Program-made: the position numbers and the translations under genes
Notes under the pieces: generated by a model
What the model saw: only the letters and a program-made list of their open reading frames with translations
Told to the model about the DNA's origin: nothing
Database searches by the model: none
Assembly (NCBI GenBank): GCA_032433765.1
Contig: JAVIAB010000008.1
Span: 37,516,991-37,580,990 of the forward strand
Direction: 5' to 3'
Origin: Megaustenia siamemsis
Lineage: Eukaryota; Mollusca; Gastropoda; Stylommatophora; Ariophantidae
Length of the DNA: 64,000 nucleotides
Shown here: positions 1 through 14,100 of the stretch, one piece after another
Layout of the letters: the number at the start of each line of letters is the position of its first letter
Position numbering within the stretch: the first letter of the stretch is position 1

Positions 1-254
1 ATTTGCCGCATAGTGCGCCACTCTCAATCAGATAAGTGTGAACCGTCAACAAACCATATTCTTTGCACATGTCTTGTATTATCTTGGTATTGGTAAAATC
101 TAATACCTTATTCAAATATCTAAAAATTCATATATAATATGTTATATTTTAGATAAATATAAATATCTAGATTGATTCTTAAAACCATGAAAAATTTTGT
201 TACTGAAATCTCTTCTGTTTTGTTGATAAAAAGCTTCCGTACGGAAAGAGTTAA
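1..254. mobile_element. TTAA-flanked MITE, copy 1 (left end cut by the window)
   Basis: A non-autonomous DNA transposon ending in CCGTACGGAAAGAG followed by TTAA. It matches the copy at 19951-20214 along its length and the reverse complement of the outer parts of the copy at 35486-36575. The terminal inverted repeat is CTCTTTCCGTACGG. A TTAA target is the piggyBac-superfamily hallmark, but no transposase is present, so the superfamily is inferred. The first bases of the left terminus lie outside the window. Confidence 0.75.
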
Positions 255-504
255 TGGCCACATATATCTCTCTCTATTATGAGCAAACAGTTCTTAGAGC
301 AGAATAAAATTTGGCTCCACAAGTCTATCTTCAGTGGTGGCAACTCAAATAATAAAAGTAACAGTTTGAACACTGCATAAGGATAGGGGTGTGCACTTGT
401 ATAAAAGACACGCAAACGTGAGTTCATGCAATAACACAAGTATAACAAATTACAAGTTGTGGTTATACATCATTACCAAGTATTGCTGCAGCAGTATAAA
501 AATT

Positions 505-910
505 ATCACTTTGTCAACTATTACAATCTGAGATAAGGAAATGTAAGCTATAACAGCAGTAAGAAATCTCAATGTTTCTTTGTCAACTATTACAATCTGA
601 GACAAGGAAATGTAAGCTATAACAGCAGTAAGAAATCTCAATGTTTCTTTGTCAACTATTACAATCTGAGATAAGGTAATGTAAGCTATAATAACAGCAG
701 TAAGAAATCTGAATGTTTCTTTGTCAACTATTACAATCTGAGACAAGGAAATGTAAGCTATAACAGCAGTAAGAAATCTCTGTTTCTTTGTCAACTATTA
801 CAATCTGAGATAAGGAAATGTAAGCTATAGCAGCAGTAAGAAATCTCTGTTTCTTCAAACTATAACTATCTGGGACAAAGAAATAAGTTCTACAACAACA
901 GCAAGAAATG
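505..910. repeat. Minisatellite, 67-72 bp unit, about 6 copies
   Basis: The segment beginning TTGTCAACTATTACAATCTG recurs at 511, 580, 649, 721 and 788, so spacing is 69, 69, 72 and 67 bp; a degenerate copy follows near 855. Because 69 and 72 are multiples of three, the minus strand stays open with a 23-residue repeat. I read that as a by-product, not a gene. It lies 3' of the RUS gene. Confidence 0.85.
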
Positions 911-2010
911 TATTTCTTCATTAACTAGTGCTTTCTAATATAAGAAAATCAGTAAAGAAAATCAGTAACGAAAATTAGTAAGAACAGATCAAATCTGTGG
1001 GCACGAATTTTTGAATGAACTATAGTAACTGCCATGAGAAACCCAGGAGCCGCATTTCACAGCTATTAATTTATTGATGTTTTCACAAGTATTTTCACTA
1101 AAACCTTGTAATTCTCTTATTTAAACCTCTTTCCTGATTTCCTGCGCAAATTATCAGTACAAATTATGCGTTTTAGATCAATTTTCATTTATTTTCCACT
1201 GTTATAGAAAATTTTTGCCAGAAAGAAGACACTATCTGGCTTCATCCCTCTGCAATCAAGAATCCTTCATGGACTGGCAAATTTAAAAATTCCATTTTGA
1301 TTCTGGATCTACATGAGAATCTTCTTGTCTGTTTCTTAGTTTCCCAAGTGTTTGTTGGCTTTCCAAATATTCTTGGTGACATACGCTTCATTTTGTAAAC
1401 ATGGCAAAATTATCTTAGTTGTGACTAGTCTCTTTCAGTCTGCAATAATTGACTTTAAGACTGTCCCAGTCTGATTAGATCTCATGCCCAACTTTGCTAA
1501 AACCGACAAGTTTGTTCATCGATAAATCATCTTTTTTAAAACATTTATGTGGTGGAATTGACAGTTCTAATGCTGGTAGAATCTCCAGCTTTCTCTTTAA
1601 TAGTTTTAGATCAATTTTCATTTATTATCTCACTGTTATTGAAATTTTTTTTTCAATTTCTGAAAAAATTCCTGGCCACATGCAGCATGTCAAACCCCAT
1701 GGTAGTGAATGTGTATCTCTCATTCCAAAGTATGAGTATTTTCATCTGATGGAGTAGACGAATTAAGGAAGTAAGGAGTTCAGATGCAGAATACATTCTA
1801 ACTTTTCCTTGTAAAAACTTACATTTTCTTTCACATTCAAATACTGATAACTGTAAAGAATGTAATGAGCAATCTTGTTGGATAGTCTGGTAGAACAAAT
1901 GCAAAAACTGGCAGTTTAAATTTCTATCACAGAATAAAATAATTCACAACTTGTAACTTGTCACTTTTCTTCCTTTGGCAACTAGACTGTTTTCAAAGCT
2001 TTGTAAATTG
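911..2010. other. 3' flank / candidate 3' UTR of the RUS gene
   Basis: No gene recognised. On the minus strand the sequence just below 2011 would be the 3' UTR. The nearest AATAAA on that strand is at 1626-1621, about 385 bases after the stop codon, which is plausible but unproven. A short block starting TTTTAGATCAATTTTCATTT occurs twice (about 1170 and 1608), an old direct repeat. Confidence 0.35.
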
Positions 2011-2183
2011 TCAGTGTATTTTCTTATCCTGCAACTCATCAAAGTCCCACAAGGACCTCCACTCATCAGCTCCCAGCAATGCAACCTCTGTGACCCAACC
2101 TTTGGCATGCAAATCTCGAGTGAATGAGTTCATGAACGTCTCTGTATAGTGCATAGAGGTTGAAAGTATGGACTTGATCATCT
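2011..2183 (-). CDS. rusf1: rusf1 exon 14 (C-terminal, residues 404-460 and stop)
   Basis: The acceptor is TTGTCTTTCCAG. The exon completes a codon split after base 1 and encodes EMIKSILSTS..., then the family's C-terminal pattern: a short helix, AKGW, and GADEWRSLWDF. Human RUSF1 has AGWKTE...DEWRATW at the same place. The frame ends in TGA at 2013-2011. Confidence 0.92.
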
Positions 2184-5100
2184 CTGGAAAGACAATAACA
2201 AAGTATTGAAATGAAATATATGAAATATGTATGAAATATACTAATAATGGTAGAAATACTGTGGATCTGATGTTCATTAAAAAAAAAAAAACAATTCTGC
2301 CTAACAGGATGTGATGGTTCACTCTACATCGTAAGGTGTAAGAGGAATATGGTGGTTTCATCCATATTTTTCAATGAATAACAGAAAATATTTGTGATAT
2401 TTATATATATATATATATACACACAGGTATATATAATATATGGGAGCCGCGATAGCTCAGTGGTTAGTGCACTGGACTACCATGGACAAGGGGTAGGGTT
2501 CGATCCCAACCGACGGCTTCCGGGTTCACCCAGCCTTAAATGGGTACTGGATTTTTCTGGGAAAGTAAAGCAGCTCGGGCGTAATACTGACCACATTACC
2601 CCAAAAATCATGTGCTGAAGGTCTGTAAAATATAGGGTCACTAACACCATATTTCCCTATACGTCACTTGGCGTGACGGGGGTACTTTACTTTACTTTTA
2701 TATATAATATATATCATGAAAAAAAAAGTAAAGTACCCCCCGTCATATGTTGAACTTATACAAGAAATGACAAAGAGGAAAATTTAAATACTAGAATTAG
2801 CTGACACTAGAGTAAAAGGACAACAGATAAATAAAACACACATAAACTACATGATAATATTCTCAGGAGTCAACAATACAGAAAGAGCAAACACAGAGTA
2901 AGGTTTTATTATTGACCCAGAACACGCAAAGAATATTCTAGAAATAAAATGCTACTCAAAAATAATAATCACAACCAGACTACCAGAAGACAACCAAAAA
3001 ACAACTTACATACAGATTTATGCAAGGTAACAACAATGACAGCAAAGAATTCTATGACACACTAAATGAAATTCTCAACATGACTGATGAAAGTGACAAC
3101 ATGTTGGTGATGGCAGATTTTAATGGAAGGCTTGGGAAATACAACAGTAAGAACAGAGATATCCTAGGACTATTTGGTGATAAGACAGCTGAAATAAACG
3201 AAAGTGGAAGAAGACTGCTGAAATTAAATCATCAAAATTATTTGTTTATCACCAACACATTCTTCAAACACAGGGAGTTGCAATTATACGTCTAGTACAA
3301 ATGGAATGACACTACATGCAGAAGCCAGATAGGTTAGATACTAACAAGAAAACAGGACAAGAAAAGAGCAACCGACAGCAGAGCTATCCCTAATATCACA
3401 GGTGACATGGACCATAAAATGGTTATGATTACACACAGACAGCCAAAAACAGAGAGAAAATACACAAACAAACAAATAAAGCAAAATGAACAGACAATAC
3501 AAAATAAAATAATTAAAAGATCAAGAATCAAGGAAAACCCTAGAAGAAAAACCAACAGAGGAATTCAATAAAGTCCCTAACAAAGTAGACACAATAGAAG
3601 AAGAGTGGAAACATTTTAAGAAAACAGAAACCAACATCTCAAAAACAGTATGTGGAACGAAGGTAAGGACAAAAGAAGTGAAAAAGATCACTCCATGGTG
3701 GAATGAAACAATCAGAGAAGCAATTAAAGAAAAGAAGAAACTGTCTAAATACAGAGAATATGAACCACGAAGAATATGAAAATGCCTTAGTTTGGAAAAA
3801 AGTTAAAATTGTTATCAAAGATGCTAAGCAAAATACATGGACAGAATTCTGACAAAATATGAGCAGGGACTTCAAAACAATGACAAGAGATTTTTACAAA
3901 GCAGGAAAAGCAACAAGAGCGAAAAAATAAAACCACGATCCTCCTGAGCTCATAAGTGACAAAGACACACAGCCAATATCAAATAACCAACACATGCAAC
4001 AGAGATAGAAAGAATATTTTGAAGACCTATTAAACATCGCACCAACTACCAATAAGACAACAAAAATCACTCAAGAATGTACAAACACTGAACCCAACAT
4101 CATGAAAGAGGAAATCAAAGAAGTAATCAAATATGCACCTAGAAATAAAGCAGTGGCAATATTTAAAATACAAGTAGAAATAATAACGGCATCAGGAGAA
4201 ATAGGAGTTACATGGCTGCACAGAATATTCAATACAGCATGGCAGTAACAAAAAGCCCCAGAAGACCGGCATCATTGTACCAATATGGAAAAATAAAAGT
4301 AGCAAGAGAGACTGCAATCAGTATAGAGGTATGTCACTTCTCAGCCATGTAGGCAAGTTATACGCCAAAATTGTGGGGAAAAAAAGGATGAGACTAATAA
4401 TAGAACTACTGTTAAGTGATTCTCAAATGGGGTTCTGAAAAAACAGAGGATGTATTGATGCTCTATTCACTTTAAAACAGCCTGCAGAAAAGATGACAGA
4501 ACACAGTTAAAATTTGTAAATAGCTTTCATTGACCAGGAAAAAGCATTCAACCAAGTAAACAGAGAACAACTGTGGGAGATACTAACAACATACAGAGTA
4601 AGCCAACATCTAACCAACCTAATTAAAAGTCTCTACATCAACAGCAGCTGCACAGTCACAACAGCAGCAGGCTACACGGACCATTTCGAAGTTAGATCAG
4701 GTGTAAGACTGGGTTGTGTACTATCTCCCCTTCTGTTTATTACATACATGGACTATATATGCAAGTTAGCCAACCCATCAGAGACAGAGGAAATCAACAA
4801 GCTTCCATTTGCAGATGATCAGGCATTAATAGATAGAAAAATATAGGTCCTACAAGAACATTTAAATAAACTCAACAGCACAGACACAAAATACAACATG
4901 AAAATCAACATCAACAAAACAGAAGTCATGAAGATCACAAAAGAGAAACAGAACATCAGTATAACTATAGACGGCAGACAACTAAAACAAGTAGAGGAAT
5001 TCAAATACCTAGGAAGTCTAGTGACAAACGACAATTCACAAACAGCAGAAATAGACAAGATGTAAAAAAGCTTGTCAAATCACTGTACAGCTATCACCAC

Positions 5101-8100
5101 TATTGTCCTACAAGGAAAAACTCTAGAGGCAAAACTGACATTCTTCAATGCAATCTTCATCCCAACGTTGTTTTACCAATGCCGGTCTTGGATCCTAGAT
5201 GCAAGAACAATAAGAAAAATAACCTCTAATGAGATTAAATGTGTTAGATGAATGATAATAAACAGCCTGAGAGATAAGATCAGAAATGGAGAACTGAGAA
5301 AAAAGCTTGGAATAATCCCTGCCATAGAATATATAAAGAAACAACAGATAAAATGGTTTTGCCACGTGACAAGGCAGAAAGATAAAAAAAAAATACACAA
5401 CGAGCCTTCAACAAACATTGCAAGAACACCAGACCCAAGGGCCGACCACAAAAACGATTGATTGAAAGAATATTAGAAACACTAGGAAACATAACAGCAG
5501 ATGAGGCAAACAGAAGAGCAAAAGACCGCAAATTATATCTCCCCTCGATGGTGAAAGGCAGATGAGGCAGGAAAGAAGAAGAAATTTGACCTAAAAACAT
5601 GGCTCAACATTTATTGAGTTGTTATTATTAGCAACAAAACAAACCTTCACTTTGAGTTCTGGAACTCTGAGATTCCTGAATCAGTTTCCCTAGATGCTTC
5701 AACTTCGGAGAAAATTCCTGAAATAAAAAAAGGACACATAAGACTATCAGCAGACACAACTGATTTGATCAAGTATTGTGTCTTCTGGTGTAGGTGATCA
5801 TGTCTCTCCCCAACATTCTATCTTTACAGTTGTTTATCGATTCTAATGTTGACTTTCAACTAAACCACTCTCTTAAACTGTCTTGTACCTTCTCTCTACT
5901 TCCCTCTATCTCTTCTTCCCTTGATTTTTCCTGTTGTAACAATAAACTCCCGTTGTTCCCTTCTCATTCTATTTATTGTCCTTTCGAACTGAAGACAGCA
6001 CATAGGACAGAACGACAACCTCAAAAAAAGAAACATTGTGTGCCAAAATGGCACATATTGCACAAATCACTGCTTCTAAAATCTATGACATGTTTCCATA
6101 ACAATACTTTTTACAATGACAGTTTGTCAAGCCATCGATCAATCTCCTTAGTCGCCTCTTACGACATGCCTGGAAGGTCTCAGTGTCACTATTCTTTACT
6201 TCCCTCATAATGAGGCCTCAGTAATACACGGGCATCCCTTCTCATTACATGGCCAAAAATATGATAATTATTTCTTCCTGAAGTTGCAAATAAGCTTTCT
6301 TTTTTTGTGAAAAGTGCATTGAAAAGTAAACAATTGAAATAATGGTAGCATTGCAGCAGTATTTCTTCATCAACACATGCAAAAAATGAGATGTGAAAGG
6401 TAGCCTTTGGTGCAATGAGGAGATATTTTTAAAAAAAAATTTTTTTTTTTTTTTAGCATAGGTCTTAAGGGAGCCGCGATAGCTCAGTGATTAGTGAACT
6501 GGACTACAAAAACAAGAGGTAGGGTTTGATCCCAACTGACGGCTTCCGGGTTCACCCAGTCTTAAATGGGTACCGGATTTTTTCTGGGAAAGTAAACCAG
6601 CACGGGCGTAATACCGACCACATTACCCCAAAAATCGTGTGCCGAAGGTCTGTAAAATTTATGGTCACTAACACCATATTCCCTATATGCCACTTGTCGT
6701 GATGGGGGCTCTTTACTTTACTTACTACAAATAAGGTCTCTCTATCCATCCTTGTTCCTCAACATATTCTGTACTTTTCTCCAGTTTAGGACAATATTCT
6801 TGTGGGTTTCCTTTACTTCTCTTCTTTATGTATTCCTGGGCCTTCCTGCTTTCTCATTCCCTGTGATTTCTATGACTGTGCCTGTCTTCAATGCTGGATT
6901 CAGGTTTACATAGTGTGTGTCCAATACATCTCCATTTTCTATTCATGATCTGTTGCTTGATTGACCCTATTCTTATTTACTCTTAGACTCATGCCAAATG
7001 ATATGTCTTCATCTTTGATCTTGATCTAATTTCTGCAATTATTTAATTACAGAAAAATAACTCCTCTATTTCCACTCAAAAGCAAACTGCATCAGATATC
7101 TGTTATGTTCTACATTGCTGTTTTTTTTAAGACTGATATATTGCTCTTTACTTTAAACCCAAACAGTACATCTGTTTTGAGCTTTATTACAAACTGTACC
7201 TTTCCTCTCTTGATCTGGTCCATGATAAAACTAATCAGCTCTGCTTGGAAGCAAGCCTGGATCTGGTCCAAGGTGTCTGATGTCTGAGACAGGATAATAT
7301 TGATGCATCCTGAAGATGAGATGTGCATTTCTTGTATTTTTGAAGGAAGCTAACAAGATAATATTGATACATTCTGCGGATGAAGTGTGCACTTAATGAT
7401 GTGTTTTTAAGGAAAAATAATCATACATAATGTGTATATTTACAGTTTTACAAAAAATATACAGGACTGAGTAACAAACGTTTTGACTTATAAGATCTTC
7501 ATCAGCAGATAGAGACAAAGAAAGAATTACAATTGATTACATGCATAACATGGAAAAAAAAATGGAGCTTTGTATGATTATATATATATATATATATACA
7601 TATAATTATTTTTTGTTTTCATGCATATCCACTATTATATTTTAGAATCAGCAGCCTGTGGGTGCTTGCCCACTTTTAGCCCAGGGTAATGCATTTATTG
7701 CTAAAGATTCTTAAATATTTTCTGCTAACTCCGACTGCTTTAATTAGCACAAAGGGTGCAAGCATTTAAAGAATAATTGGTCAGTAAGGTAAGCAATCTT
7801 AGCAGACAGGCAAATGGAGAGATCAAAAGAAAAAGAAAATTGGTTTAGTAGACCTTTCCTTCTATTTGTTAGTAAAGTGCAACAAGTTGCAAATGTTTAT
7901 TTTAAAACGAAAGAAGAATGGATGGTTTTAGTGTATTGTTAATAGGATATTGTATTGTTAAGGTGCCACATGGCCAGAGGTACATGGTTGAATCACATTT
8001 GGAGTGACCTGGGTTTTTTTTTAAAGTGACCTACCTGATGGTAGGTGTAATTGTGTACGTGGCCCTATTAAGCATGGATGCTAAAATGGAGGTCCTTGAA

Positions 8101-11100
8101 CAAGTTTGGCAACAACAAAAAAAGAACTCATGGCAAATTAAAACAAAACAATAGCAAGGTTATGTTGGCTGGGCCAAATTTCAAAAATAGGAAAATAAAA
8201 TTCCTACTATTTTTCATGATAATTAACAACCAGCTTTCTTAAATTAGGGAGCCGCGATAGCTCAGTGGTTAATGAACTGGACTACAAAAGACAAGAGGTC
8301 AGGTTCGATCTTAATTGACAGCTTCCGGGTTCACCCCGTCTTATATGGGTACCAGATTTTTTTTTCTGGAAAAGTAAAGTGGCATGGATGTAATACCAAC
8401 CACATTATCTCAAAAATTATGCGCTGAAGGTTTGTAAAAATTATGGTCACTAACACCATATTTCCTATACGCCATGTGGCATGACGGGGCTCTATTTTTT
8501 TTCCTTAAATTATCCTGGCTCCTCTCCGGCACTATGCAGTAAATGCTCTGTGCTGTGATCTTCTTATGATATTAGAATAAAGATGGGAGAATGCTGATAA
8601 GTAATCTTTATTTCTGATTTCCCTCTAAAAATTAATATTTTGTGGTAGCAGTTTATTTTTGTGACACCACACAAACAAAAAATAAAATGTTTAGTTAAAG
8701 CAAATTTGTATGTATCAACGATATTTTAGTAGTTAATGCTCATAATAAAAGGATCAAAGATTGGTAAATATGAGAGTAAAGGTAAAGTATGAGACTTGAA
8801 TCAGCGTCTTAGCACGTGAATTTTCACCCACATGTGCTCGACCACCTATCGAGAAGCGTTTAGAGATTTTTAGAAAGTGTTGCTTCAAGCATCAAAACTC
8901 ACGATGCGAGGCAGCATTCCTCATCATCCCAGTAATACCCTAGTATCCTTTTGTGCCAGCGGCTGGGTTGACCGTGGGGGTATTTTTTTTCTAACCATGA
9001 GTACAATTCACACTGCTTCCAGCAGGAATCAAACACAGGTTGTCCGAACGCTGGTAGCCCAGTCGAGTGGTTTTCCCAACTAGGCTACCGAGGCACCCCT
9101 GAGAGTTTCAGGGGATGCTTATACTCAATTTTCAACCACAAAAGTTTTTACATTTTGAGATGCAGCTTCTTTCTAATCACAGGAATGTATAAAAGAAGAA
9201 GCATTTATATTTTATATTCCTGGAAAGGCACAAATGAGCCTATCAGTGACAAACAAATGTAAGAGAAGAGCTAAACAATGTGCATGTTTTGATCTTTACT
9301 TATTAAAATTTAAGAACTAAAGGAACTAGACTGGAAATATTACCATCTTGTAATAACACTCACAATAAAAATGTATCTTTTACCAATTACATTAATATTC
9401 CTTATGTTTCGCTTACTTCTTTTCATATCTAGCCCCAAGATGTATCCTTCGACTCGCCTCTCATAAATATCCATTAATGCTGAAAAGGACATGCTGTAAA
9501 AAAAAAAAAAAAAAAATATAGATCGTGAAAACAGTTGAGACATAAAAAAAAAATGCATTAAAAGAAATTGTGCAAACTGTTATCGTTCAATATCCTATAT
9601 ATATCTTCACATGTGGAAATGAATCCTGGATGACTGGGCACAGGCGTACCATAGAAATAAAGCTGAAAACTACCAGGGACTCAAAGATGATGGCTTGCGG
9701 CTGGATTGGTGAACCAGAACTATCAAGAACCTACTCCACCTCTTTGCAGTGCCCCTAGTAACAAACTAACTAGTCCAGTCAGGCCATGTGAACAGGGATA
9801 GGGGGGAAGACAAAATGGTACAAAAACTCTGAGCTGAAAATGGATGTGTTGGGCTAAAAGATGCAAATTTAAGTTTTTACTGCAAATAGCAACACAACAC
9901 ATTTACACCCACTTATAAGGGTGGATGACAAAGAGTTCTACCTATCACTTTATTCATCTGGTGAACATGAGAGAGAGAGAAGAGAAAGAGAGAAAATCCA
10001 GGACAATAGAAGAGAAAATCTCTGGAGGCCACAGAAGTGTGATTTAACAAAAGATTGTTGAGAATACCTGGACATCTAAACAGAGTAATCAAGATATTTT
10101 AGAAGAGACCACAGCAAAATGCCATTACGCAATATGAAAACAGTAAAAGTTCCTGGACCAGATAATATAACTAAAGAAGAGATTGAAGCCATGGGTGATT
10201 TTGGTATAGAAATAATAAAAAAATATTGAATGTTATCTACAACAGCGGATATATACCAAACGACCTGCTCAAATCAATATTCATAGCCCTACCAAAGAAA
10301 TCGGGTGCGATTGAATGCAATGACCAATGCACAATAAGCCTTATCAGTCACATGACTAAGATATTACTAAGAATCATCATGCGAAGAGTGTGAAACAAAA
10401 TCAATCCAGAAATGAGTGATGAATAGTGTGGTTTTACTGGAGGTAAAGAAACGAACAATGCCATATACATCATAAGATCTTTGGTAGAAAGAGCCATAGA
10501 GGTAAAAACAGATCTATACCTATGTTTCATATATTATCCCAAAGCATTTGACCAAGTAAAGCACCAAGAAATAATAAAAATTTTAGAAAGCATAAACATA
10601 GACAGCAAAGATCGAAGAATAATAAAGAACATGTACTGGCAACAAACAGTGGCCATAAAAACTGGCAATGAACTGGGAATGTTTCAACAAATAAAACAGG
10701 GTGTTAGGCAAGGTTGTGTGCTGTCACCAGATTTATTTAATATGTATTATCATCATCATGTGCCATACCGGTTGGCGTAGGCGATCATGTCCTTCCATAA
10801 TCTTCTATCTACAGTGCATTGTATCAGTTCTGTTGTTCACTGCTATCCATGCCATGACACCAAGCACTCTAGTATTTTCTCTCTTTGTCGTTCTGCGATC
10901 TCTCTTTCCTTTTATTTTGCCAGTTGTAACCAAGTATTCCAACTTTCCTCTTTTCATGATGTGCCCGAAAAATGTTGATTGTTTCTTTCTGATGTTTTTA
11001 GGTGCAATCCGGTTTATTCCCCCTCTCGCTCCCATTTAGTCCCCCCTATCAGGGTTGTGTGAAGCCATTGGAGCAGGTGGTGGATGGTGTTGTGGGAGCA

Positions 11101-14100
11101 GCTGACAAGTAGTGCCGGTTATGGTCCCTACACCGCGATGGCAGGCAGAGGATCTCATGTATAGAGACAATGGCTGCGATTTCTGACTAGTACAGTCACT
11201 GCCAAGAAGGAAAGGAATGGCAAACAACATTCTTATACTGCCTAGACTAATCATGACAAATCACAACTTAATATCTACAGCTAACGACATTAATATGTAT
11301 AGTGAGATTATTTTAAGATTCATAAGGGGCATGCCTGGAATAACAATCGGAGGTCATAATATAAATATTCTAAGGTATGCTGATGATACAGTCTTAATCG
11401 CTAAGAGTGAAAATGAGTTACAAGAAATGTTAGACATTATAGTGAAGGAAAGCAAAAATAAAGGACTCAGCCTTAATAGCAAAAAGACAGAAGTAATGGT
11501 AATAACAAAGAAAAAGACATCACCACAATGCGCAATAAAAATAGGTGGAACAATATTAAAACAGGTAAATGAATTTAAATATCTGGAAACATTGTTAACA
11601 TCAGATGGTAGATGTACAACAGAGGTGAGATGCAGATATACAGAATAGCTCAGGCAAAAGCAGCTTTCCAAAAAATGAGGAAAATACTGTGCAATTCATT
11701 TTTGACAACAGAAACAACAAAAAGAGTTCTTAAATGTTATGTAGAGCCAGTCTTAACATATAGATGTGAATCATGGACAATAGGACAACAGATAAGAAAA
11801 TCCCTCGGAGGCTGTAAAAATGTGGTTTTACAGAAGAATGTTGAGAATGCCATGGACAGCTAAGAAGAGTAATAAAAATGTTCTGAAAGAGCCCAAAGCA
11901 AAAAGAGAGTTGATATCCAATATTAGGAAGAAACAATCATCATTTTTTGGCCATGTAATGAGAAAGCAACAGCTTGAATATATTGTCACAACTGAGAAAA
12001 TTGAGGGATGAAGAAATAGAGGGAAGCAAAGAGAAAAGATGGACTACAAAGGACAAGAGGTAGGGTTCGATCCCAACCAACGGCTTCCAAGTTCACCCAG
12101 CCTTAAATGGGTACCGGATTTTTTTCTGGGAAAGTAAAGCAGCACGAGAGCAATACCAACCACATTACCCCAAAAATCATATGCTGAAGGTCTGTAAAAT
12201 TTATGGTCACCAACACCATATTCCCTATACGCCACTTGGCGTGACGGGGGCACTTTCCTTTTTTTTTTTTTTCAAGAGAAAAAAAAGATAAAAGACAGTT
12301 TAAGAGAATGGCTTGGCAGAAGGTCAACAGCAGAAATGATAAATAACTGTCGAGACCAAAAATTGTGGAGAGACATGATCACCTACACCAGCAGGCACGG
12401 TACTTGATGATAATGACAGCAAAATAAAATACTTATTACTAACATTAGGAAGAAACAATCTCCATATTTTGGCCATATTATCAAAATGGTACATCTGATT
12501 GTATTGTGACAACAGGAATCAATAAGGGGAGAATAGATTGTAAGAAAAACAGACAGTTTAAAAGAAAAGATTAGTAGGAAGTCAAAAATAAACAAATGTA
12601 GAAGCAGAAAGTTGGGGCATGACATGACCACCTAGAAGAGCAAGCAAGACACATAAAGTAAAAAATACTAAATAGGCCTGCCATGCCATGTGGTGTATGG
12701 AGAATATGGTGTTAGTGACATATTTTTTACAGACCTTTGGCACATTACTTTTGGGGTAATATGGTTGGTATTACACCCGTGCCGCTTTACTTTCCCAGAA
12801 AAAATTTAGTGCCCATTTAAGGCTGGGTGAACCTGGAAGTCATTGATCAAGATCAAACCTGACTCTTGTCCTTAGTAGTCCAATTATCTAACCACTGAGC
12901 TATCATGGCCCCCCAAATAACATACATGATGATGACGATGGATGTACTTCCTGCGTTCTTCAGAATCATCAATGTCTAGTAGATGAAGAAAAATAATCTA
13001 AATTAAAATGGGGATTCTTATTCTGTTTCCATGATCTTTCCTATTGGGATTTTAATCACCAGTTATGATGTCACAATAACCTTTAAGATGGTCAACAATG
13101 ATCTAAAGAGTGCATGTTTTATTTCAGGAGGAGAGAATTTGCCTTGAACTGAGTTGTACAAGTTGTAATGGAGAATGTGTTCAGCATTTTTTGGAGATTG
13201 ATCTCAAGATCAAAGATCTCCAGGCTTGAATTTCTTAAATATGTGTTGCCAAAGCCAAGATTGTCAAATATCAAAGTCTAAACTTTCCTAAGAAAGCCGT
13301 AGAATGAAATAATTTACACTTACTATTTTATATTTTTTTCTTTCCATCAATTTATTATGTGCAACATTCTGGTTAAATTTTAACTTGTAAATGAACAATG
13401 GTATTCTACCAGAAATAAATTTCAAATACAGTTTTACCATACCTCCTGGTCAAATCTGCTAGGGAAACTCCTAACCTGATTGTCACAGGACGTCTGACAG
13501 CTGTTTACAGATTATACAGAATATACTTTGTAAATAATTTATTTGGATGACAATTTGTATATAACACAGAAACATGGATAACAACAAGTGTGCAACCAGG
13601 AAGATATAGACATTCATGAAAATTACTTGCTTAGTATCATTATCATTACCACCAAGTATCATGTCTGCTGATGTAGGTAATCTCTCTCTCTCTCTCTCTC
13701 TCTGCGTTCAGGACTCAATCAGAGTAAGGATTCCAGACTCTCACATGAAGTCAGCTGTCACGCTAAGTGTGTTGATCGCCCCCACAGACAGAACATCACA
13801 ATTAGAGTCCGTCAGATCCACTCTGACTGAACACCCGTTAATACGTTGCACTGTGTTCTGCGCCAGAGGCCCAGTGCATCCGATTTCAGCCAGCAATTTA
13901 TTCGGGTTTGCTTTCCCTAGCCTTTGATTGTCCCCAATCTTCCTGCAAGGCAGCAGATTGTCTTTTCTGTAGGGGGATTCTGCCCTTAGATGGTCGGCCC
14001 TCCCAGGTTTACGAGCACCATCTGCCCGAGTCACTAGAGGTGACTAACACAGACATGCACACACAAAGATGTGAGATGTGACTAACACAGACACGCATGC

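Noticed and set aside
450..794. 114-codon minus frame as a small repetitive protein
   Set aside because: It is the 69-bp minisatellite; the frame breaks where the unit changes length.
2442..2520. tRNA genes at the heads of the SINEs
   Set aside because: A and B boxes are present, but the acceptor stems do not pair and each head continues into the same SINE body.
7440..7510. Penelope-like element
   Set aside because: Only a short stereotyped motif resembles such ends; no reverse transcriptase or GIY-YIG sequence accompanies it.
7760..7850. Additional RUS exon after the strong pyrimidine tract near 7805
   Set aside because: The acceptor looks good, but a stop follows within a few codons in the required phase.
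9391..9417. Exon 11 ending at 9417 with a missing further exon
   Set aside because: I searched the minus strand from 7284 to 9390 for a phase-1-in, phase-0-out exon and found no candidate without stops. The alternative donor solves the phase and the length.
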